A DNA stretch of 64,000 nucleotides from Diadophis punctatus similis. Its lineage: Eukaryota; Chordata; Lepidosauria; Squamata; Dipsadidae. Of the stretch, positions 56,730-64,000 are shown piece by piece (position 1 is the stretch's first letter; every line of letters starts with the position of its first letter). Location of the stretch: NCBI GenBank assembly GCA_023053685.1, contig JALIGW010000002.1, forward strand, positions 241,198,677-241,262,676. Direction: 5' to 3'. The notes below the pieces were generated by a model. The model was not told the DNA's origin. It saw nothing but the letters and a program-made list of their open reading frames with translations, and did no database searches. The translations under genes and the position numbers were made by a program.

Positions 56730-57210
56730 GATGCATCTTCCTCTGAGTCCTACAGAATCTCCTCCAGGGAGATGCCAATTGCATGCTTGTAATCAACATT
56801 CACCTTTGAATGGTAATTATAAAGTATTCAGATTAAATTTAGCTGGTAGTGTAAAAACATTTTCCAAGAGTTTATTCATAAAGATCAATATGGCTTTTTA
56901 CTTAAATGACAAAAGACAATGTGAGAACTGTATTGGTTGTCATAGAACTTTTACAACAACATAACAAAAAACAAGCCACATAGTTCTTCCTAGATGCAGA
57001 GAAAGCCTTTGATAATATGCATTGGCCCTTTTTTTGCTTAAAGTTCTGGAAGATATGAGCCTTGCTGAGAATTTTATTCAAGAAATTTAGTGTCAGAACC
57101 CTGAAATTATGGTTAATGGTGATCTAACTAAACCATGTGATATCTAGAAGGGAACAAGTCAAGGTTGTCCTTTATCCCATTTGTTGTTTATTTCGGCCCT
57201 TGAAGTGTTG
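56730..57210 (+). mobile_element. L1 ORF2 remnant, copy 2
   Basis: Counterpart of 37900-38390 with the same frameshifts. Confidence 0.65.
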
Positions 57211-57930
57211 ACTTCTCACGGCCCAGGAGAAAGGAGAGCAGAAGGGAGATTGCATTAGGTTAGTTGCCTAGCAACAGAGTCAAGATTCCGATCAGTGACA
57301 GTTGGCTGCAGTAACATTCCGGGGAATGTCAGCCCATAGAAGAGATTCGGTTCCCTGTCTTCTCTTTTCTGGAAATGGCATTTAATGCTCAAGTGTGATC
57401 CCTGTGTATGAATTTCACTGTTGACTGCTAGGCCATTGGAATGGCTGGGAACTGTGACCCTGCTCTTGAGCCTTGGAGCTCTTTTGCACACTCCTCTTTG
57501 GAAAACACCCTTTGCAGAATGAAGTTGCCCTGACTGACTAATTTCAGGAAATATTTGTAGATGAGATTTCTTCACAAATTAACACAAACCGAATGACTGA
57601 TCACCATACAAGGAGTAACTCAGCTGTGTTTGCATATAGATGGGTACCTAAACAGCAAAAGGCTAGAGCCCATAACAATCCTGTTGTTATACCTGCCACA
57701 TCTCACCCATATTTAGTGTGAGAAAACTTCCACTGTGGAACCTATGCAGATTTTGGGTGAATGGCCTCATGTGAAAGATGCTGAGAAGTCACAGAGATGG
57801 CGACGGGGGTCTTTGCTTGTACTATGGTGGCCAGGGACATATGGCAAAAAAATACCTTGCCCAGAAATTCAGACCTGTCATCTTGGGAAATGGTTCAGTT
57901 CTATAGATTACATATTACATATTACTGATT

Positions 57931-58375
57931 ATTAGAGTTGGAAAGGACCTTGTGGGTCATCTAGTCCAACCACCTGCTCAAGCAGGAGTCCCTACACCAT
58001 TTTGGACAAATGGCAGTCCAATCTCCCTTTGAAAGTCTCAAGTGCTGGAGCTCTCACAACCTCCGCAGGCAAGCTGTTCCACTAGTTGATTGCTCTCGCT
58101 GTCAGAAAGTTTCTCCTTATTGCCAGGTTTAATCTCTACTTGGTTAGCTTCCATCCATTATTCCTTATCTGGCCTTCTGGTGCCTTGGAGAACAGCCTGA
58201 CCCCCTCCTCTCTGTGGTAGCCCCTCAAGTATTGGAACACTGCTATCATGTCTCCCCTGGTCCTTCTCTTCGCTAGACTAGCCATGCCCATTTCTTGCAA
58301 CTGCCCTTCATATGTTATAGGTTCCAGTCCCCTAATCATCCTGGTTGCTCTCCTCTGCACTTTCTCTAGAGTCTA
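57931..58375 (-). mobile_element. CR1 LINE 3' fragment, copy 2
   Basis: Counterpart of 39623-40066; followed directly by the single L1 unit. Confidence 0.85.
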
Positions 58376-58429
58376 GATGGAGTCCTAGGGAGGGGGCTTG
58401 ATGGGGGGCTAGGTGATGGGAACACAAAG

Positions 58430-58925
58430 AAAGATTGCTTGGGGTGCTCCTTGTTTTGGTTCTGAAACTAACTGAACTAAAGGAGACTTCCCTAGATTAC
58501 ATCAAGGGCTTTTTACTGAAAAGTTTTGTAAGATTGGAAATGTGGAAACATGAAGGGAAAATTTATTATGCTTGGTGGACATGTAAAAAGTCTTTAAAAT
58601 TAGTTTCAAACTCCTACATTAAAAGAGAGGATTTTAAAGATAAATATTCAATTTAAGACAGAATGTTTCCTTTTAGGATTGATGGATAAACTGATAGAAA
58701 GATGTCATGGAAGATTATTTCAATTCTGATTAATGTTGCAAGATTACAAAGATTGGAAAATTTAGCACTACCCATTGTAGAGGGATGGTTGGTGAAATGG
58801 ACAGAACTTGCTGAGATGGGCACACTGATTTCTTTTATTAGAGAAAACACAATATCTATATTTATTGGTGACTGAAACATCCTTAGTGTCTTTCTGTGTA
58901 AAAAATCCACAACAATCAACTTGTG
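58430..58925 (+). mobile_element. L1 ORF2 3' end, copy 2
   Basis: Counterpart of 41038-41530 (WKHEGKIYYAWW, then 'VEGWLVKWTELAEMG'). Confidence 0.7.
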
Positions 58926-59011
58926 ATTTATGGTTTCAATGATTTGACAGAATATATTATAGAAAGAAGAGAGTTACAATGTAATTTTAGAGAGAGAGAA
59001 GTTAAAATATA

Positions 59012-59406
59012 ATTTATTTATTTTTATTTATTTATTTATTTTTGTCAAGTACGTGTTGGTAATATACATAGATATAACATTGTTTATATACATAAGATGG
59101 GTACTGATAAGAGGGAACATTAGGACAGGGACGGTAGGCACGCTGGTGCACTTATGCACGCCCCTTACTGACCTCTTAGGAATCGGGTAAGTTCAACAGT
59201 GGACAGTCTAAGGGTAAAGTTTTGGAGGTTTGGTGACGAAACCACAATGTCAGATAGTGAGTTCCAGGCATTTACCACTCTGTTGCTAAAGTCGTATTTT
59301 CTACAGTCAAGTTTGGAGAGGTTCACTTTGAGTTTGTATCTGTTGTGTGCTCGTGTATTGTTTTGGTTGAAGCTGAAGTAGTCGTTGACAGGAAGGACGT
59401 TGTAGC
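59012..59406 (-). mobile_element. L2/CR1-superfamily LINE 3' fragment, copy 2
   Basis: Counterpart of 41630-42024, sharing the 5' truncation. Confidence 0.8.
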
Positions 59407-61358
59407 AGATGCAGCATGGATGGTCAGCCAGGATCACCTTCAGGAGGCAAGTCCAGGAACCTGCAGGCTAGAAGAGCTCACCAGAGTCTAAAGTGTTTTC
59501 AATCATGTTTACATTTGGCCAGCCTCAGCAGACACAGGTTTGGTGGGACCCCCTCAGTCTTCTTTGCAGGACTGAATTGCAGAGCCCCTGCAAGTGTGTT
59601 GTGTGAATATGTCACCAAATGGTGGACAGTGATGCGTGCTCTGCAGAATTGAGCCAAGTGAGTTAAACTCCACTGACCATCATGGAAGAGTGGGCTCTCC
59701 TTAACCTGGATTTGACTCCTGAGCTGCTGTGTGGAGTCATCAACTGAATTAACAGGGGACGTTCACAGGGAGTTGCAAAGATGTTGGGCTACAGAGGGAA
59801 CCAGATTAAAAATGGCCTCTTTCTCCTTTGCCTCCTCAAAGAAATCTCTAAGAAGCAGGGGACTCACCTTTGGTCAGCCATATGTGGAAATATTGACTGA
59901 GATTTTAAAACTTTAAATTTAAATTTTAAATTTAAACTTAAAAAAATAAAATAAAATTCCAGTATCTGGGAACCTTGTCATGTGCAATTTGTGTGAAACA
60001 GGTCATCATGCTAAGACAGCACAGGCTTATATATTTTGGCATGTGCCAATGTAGCTCTTTCCTTAACCTAAGTTATGGGTGTTGTGTGAACTCGCCAATG
60101 CAGTATATTTGCACACAAGATTGAAACCTTTTCCAGGGTCTGCTTTTGGATTCAGGGTCCATGGCTATCCAGCATGACAACATTCACAAAATAAGAGATC
60201 AGTCTAGTTTGGGATCCTGTTTTGCAAAGGAAGAAGCATCTCAGGTTTTGCCCCCAAGTTCCTCTTTTCCCCAACTTATGTTCTATCCATTCTAAAACTT
60301 TATCCCCATTAACCAACCACAGGCTGTCATTTTCTCTTAGCCAACTCTCACCCCAAAATTGATATTTCTAGAAATCGCAGGAAATAAAATTTCACTTGTT
60401 ACAAACAATTTTAAAATCAGCTCCAATTTAGGATTCGGATACAGGATTCATATATGGAGATCTAACAGAAAACAGAACCACAAACAGGCCCAACTCTTAA
60501 CATTAGATAGGGTTCAAAGGTAGTGATTACTTCCTTGGCATTCGAAGACAGGCAGCACTAAATGCCACCAACCTAGAATGTCACCAAACTCCATAGCTCT
60601 GGCTGAGATTGTCTCCAGTGATCTCTGGAGATAAGGCACCCCATTGAAGGAAAGCAGAAGTAAATTCTCCGTGAGTTTCGCTATCTTCCTCCAGCATCAC
60701 TTTCTGGACATTTTCCTGACAGGAAGGGCCACAACCACTACAGAACAGTGGCCTCAGGGGTATAACTAAGTGGTGGGTTGCTCCCGGTTCGGCCCGGTTC
60801 TGCGAACCGGTAGTGGTGGCAACGGGAGGCTTCGCCCATCTGCCCAGGACGCTCCTGCACATGCGCAGAAGCATTGCGCACGAGCACGAGTCAGCATGCA
60901 AACCGGTAGCAACGCGTTTTAGAACCCACTACTGGTGTAACTGTGACTTTTTTTTTACTAAGATACTTTTCTCCAGCTGTCCCTTTACATGTGGAGGCCT
61001 AGAAGAAGTTCAGGATCCCAAGGGGAGAAGTTTTTTCCCCACAGTAATTTTCACAATTCTGGCCTTTGAGACCTCTTGTGCTACTTCTTGCCTTTGGTGT
61101 AAACACCAGACTGAAGAAACAGGAAAAGCTCTTGCATCAGAAAAGGATAAATGCTTCAGATCACCCTCTGTGTGGCACAAGTTAAGGGACAGGCAAGGGC
61201 TGTGCTTTTGAATGTCTCTTTCTTTTCCAAGTAAAGCTCAATTTTTCTCTGTTGGGATCAGGAAAGCTTCCATCTTGTGAGAGTCCTTTGAATTCTTTTA
61301 ACTCTTCTTCTTGTTCATGTTTAGAAACAGGAAGGGGATTAATTCAGCCCCATGAATT
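59407..61358 (+). promoter_or_regulatory. 5' flank of V2R gene D
   Basis: Counterpart of 42025-43982, including the shared hAT at 60768-60934 (GTATAACT/GTGTAACT) and the acceptor-like TTTAG near 61323. No gene is recognised. Confidence 0.45.
60768..60934. mobile_element. Short hAT-type element, copy 2
   Basis: Same insertion as 43389-43555, with identical termini and target duplication. Confidence 0.75.
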
Positions 61359-62580
61359 ATGGACCTCCTGCTTCTACTTCTGATGCTGCTGGTGTCCCAG
61401 CCAAACTTTGGGAAGCTTGGAATGAAGTGCCCCCTGAGTTTGAATTACCGGGATGCAAAAAGACCGCAGAGCTTTTACAGGAGAGGAGAACATCTCATTA
61501 CTATGATCACCACTGCAACACACATATTGCATAAAACAATGTTGCCTTTCAACAGGATTCCTTCTCTTTAGTCAAGCTTGTAAGTCATTCAGTGTGATGG
61601 AGTTGCATTCCCTCCATTTGCACTTCTAATGTTCTCGTTTTCCTCCTATTTCACTTATTCCTACGTTTCAGAACTTGTCTAATTTCCTGAATCATTTTTA
61701 TTTCTATGGCTTTTCTCTTTTTTTCTGGGTCACTTATGAATCAGCCTCTTGCTATCATGATGGTTCTACCGTACTTTAATGACTGAAGGATATTGAATTC
61801 TAGTTATTGGGCAGATGAAAATTAATACTGCTGCAAATAATAGTCTGATTGCAATAGAATGGAACAGAAGAGAAGAGAAGAGAAGAGAAGAGAAGAGAAG
61901 AGAAGAGAAGAGAAGAGAAGAGAAGAGAAGAGAAGAGAAGAGAAGAGAAGAGAAGAGAAGAGAAGAGAATTCTTTATTGGCCAAGTGTGATTGGACACAC
62001 AAGGAATTTTTCTTTGGTGTATATTCGCTCAGTGTACATAAGGAGAATAAAATACATTCATCAAGAATAAAAATATGCAACACTTAGTGATAGACAAGGT
62101 TACTAATAAGCTATCAAATTCTATTAGGAAACAATGAAAAACAATGAAATGGTGATAGGTGACTACCATTTGCATTTGATTTTGGGTCAGTATTAGCTTG
62201 AGACTCAGAGACAAAGAGGATTTAATTGAAAACAGTATTGTCTTATTGCTGCCATTGCTGCTGATGATAACATGAACACTTTTTATATTAGCATAATTAG
62301 TGATACAGACACATTTCTACGGTACATTTTTAATATTCAAGTGGCCAACAAGACTCCCTGGCTTCCGCAAAATCTCACACTTGGCTACAACATTCATGAC
62401 AACTGTTTGAACACATTTGGCACTTCAGAGGCCTTGCTGGACATGCTGTCTACTGGAGAAGCCAATGTTCCCAACTACAGCTGTGGAAGGAAGGACAACA
62501 TTTTGGCTCTTGTTGATGCAGCTGCTGATGACATCTCCATTGAGATGTCAAGATTAGGAGGCACCTACAAAATCCCTCAG
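61359..62580 (+). pseudogene. V2R gene D, exons 1-2, nonsense codon in exon 1 (3' part outside window)
   Basis: Exon 1 (61359-61579) and exon 2 (62292-62580) are collinear with gene C and keep its splice sites; the acceptor here is TATATTAG. Codon 71 is TAG (61569-61571) where C has CAG, so the receptor would stop within exon 1. Exon 2 is fully open and reads closer to A and B than C does. Later exons would lie past 64000. A single stop could also be a polymorphism or sequencing error, so 'pseudogene' is likely but not proven. Confidence 0.8.
61866..62200 (-). mobile_element. LINE 3' end with (AAGAG)n array, copy 2
   Basis: Counterpart of 44479-44830. The pentanucleotide array (61866-61969) is now all AAGAG, whereas copy 1 has CAGAA and TAGAA units. 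Confidence 0.75.
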
Positions 62581-63397
62581 GTTTGTATGCATTTTTCTAT
62601 AGGTAAATTGAGTGGGGCGATGTCTTGGTATGTGAAAAATGCAATCATAGCTTCTCTTTGAAAATTAAGAGGTGCTTTTCACCATGGTCATTCTAGGTGT
62701 CATGGTTAGGGATTGGGATCCACAGTGTGGAGGGGATAAGGATCAAAGCAGTGATTACCTCTGATGACATCATCATCATTGCTTTAGGTCTTCTTCCTCA
62801 CATTTGTCAAATCAAATAGTCTTCTGTACAAACGGAAAGTGCAGCAGAGATGGTAAACTCATGTTTTATAGATACTTCCAACAAAAATAATGCTATTTTC
62901 AATGGTAAACAAGCCCCAACTTAGTGAAAAGAATCCAATGGATTATCTTACCTAGAGCTGATAAAACACATCAATTGTGTTTTATTAATTTGCTTTTAAT
63001 TTAAAAAAGTTACAAGCATACAAACAAACGTCAATTATTTTTTTACCTAAAATATTTGTAATAAAATTCATCGCAAAAGGCATGAAGAGCAATATAGCCC
63101 CTGTAGACTACTTTCTATCAGCTGAAATGTTCAAAAAAATATCCCCACTGATGGGCCCTCTGTTAGCAGGTTCACTTACACATATAAATAATTCCTACTC
63201 TTTGCTGTTCGGCTGAAGATGACAATAGTAGTTTCTATACAATAAAAAAGGGGAATAAAAAGATCCTGTTCATCCTATGATTATTATGGCTAAGATATAT
63301 GCTATATTTTTCCTGAGTAAATTTAAGAGCTTAGTATCCCTAGAAAATAACAAGCAGGTTTTAGGCAGAGTAGGTTTAAATTACAGATTTCAGATTA
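62581..63397 (+). other. Intron 2 of gene D
   Basis: Aligns with intron 2 of gene A on both sides of the CR1 that A carries. No gene is seen. Confidence 0.5.
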
Positions 63398-64000
63398 ACA
63401 GAGTTGGAAGGGACCTGGTAGGTCATCTAGTCCAACCCCTTGCCCAAACAGGAGACCCTACACCATTTCCAACAAATGGCAGTCCAATCTCTTCTTGAAA
63501 GTCTCAAGTGTTGAAGCTCCCACAACTTCCAAAGGCAAGCTGTTCCACTGATTGATCGTTCTCACTGTCAGAAAGTCCCTCCTTATTTCCCGGTTGAATC
63601 TCTCCTTGATCAGTTTCCATCCATCATTCCTTCTCTGGCCTTCAGGTGCTTTGGAAAATAGCTTGATCCCCTCCTCTCTGTGGTAGCCCCTCAAGTATTG
63701 GAACACTGCTATCATGTCTCCCCTGGTTCTTCTCTTGACTATCCATGCCCAGTTCCTGAACCGTTCTTCGTATGTTTTAGCTTCCTGTCCACTAATCATC
63801 CTGGTTGCTCTCCTCTGCATTTTTTCTAGAGTCTCAACATCTTTTTTATAATGTAGTGATCAAAACTGGATGCAGTACTCTAGGTGTGGTCTAACTAAGG
63901 CTTTATAGAGTGGTATTAGTACCTCACTTGATCTAGATTATATCCCCCTGTTAATGCAATTTAGGATTGCATTGGCTTTTTTGGCTGCTGATGCACACTG
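63398..64000 (-). mobile_element. CR1 LINE 3' fragment, cut by the window edge
   Basis: CR1 3' end and ORF2 C-terminus (minus strand, [17 protein letters not shown]). Inserted at a different point in intron 2 from the CR1 in gene A, so it is independent. Confidence 0.85.

Overview
The window looks like a chromosomal segment from a colubroid-type snake. It carries a tandem array of vomeronasal type-2 receptor (V2R, class C GPCR) genes, all on the plus strand and each with the canonical six coding exons. The repeat content fits a snake: CR1 LINEs, an L2/Rex-like LINE background, L1 fragments, pentanucleotide (AATAG-type) arrays seeded at a LINE tail, and many short hAT-type elements. No bacterial or viral gene organisation is present. 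Almost all non-exonic sequence is intron or transposon.

Layout. 1-2566: repeats, then the 5' flank of gene A. 2567-14674: V2R gene A (six exons, 851 codons, apparently intact), with intron 2 swollen to about 6 kb by a 3-kb CR1, a hAT element and a 961-bp TA-flanked transposon. 14.7-24.2 kb: a repeat-rich spacer holding a broken minus-strand transposase-like gene (17.1-20.3 kb) and a truncated orphan V2R exon 6 (21.0 kb). 24266-34280: V2R gene B (849 codons, intact). 34.3-36.3 kb: spacer. 36.3-45.3 kb: first copy of a large segmental duplication, which contains a remnant V2R exon 2 of another subtype and the 5' half of gene C. 43983-51524: V2R gene C (849 codons, intact). 51.5-55.1 kb: spacer ending in an inverted partial third copy of the duplicated segment. 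55.1-62.7 kb: second direct copy, carrying exons 1 and 2 of gene D, whose exon 1 has a nonsense codon. The rest of D lies beyond the window.

The intact genes encode a signal peptide, an extracellular Venus-flytrap ligand-binding domain (exons 1-4), a nine-cysteine linker (exons 5-6) and a seven-helix domain (exon 6). By family knowledge they are chemosensory receptors of vomeronasal neurons. The array records birth and death of receptors: three open genes, one nonsense-bearing duplicate, one truncated orphan and two remnant exons. The most unusual structures are the nested direct and inverted duplication with microsatellite breakpoints, transposon insertions within 30 nt of two V2R splice acceptors, and the decayed transposase-like gene of a poorly described family.
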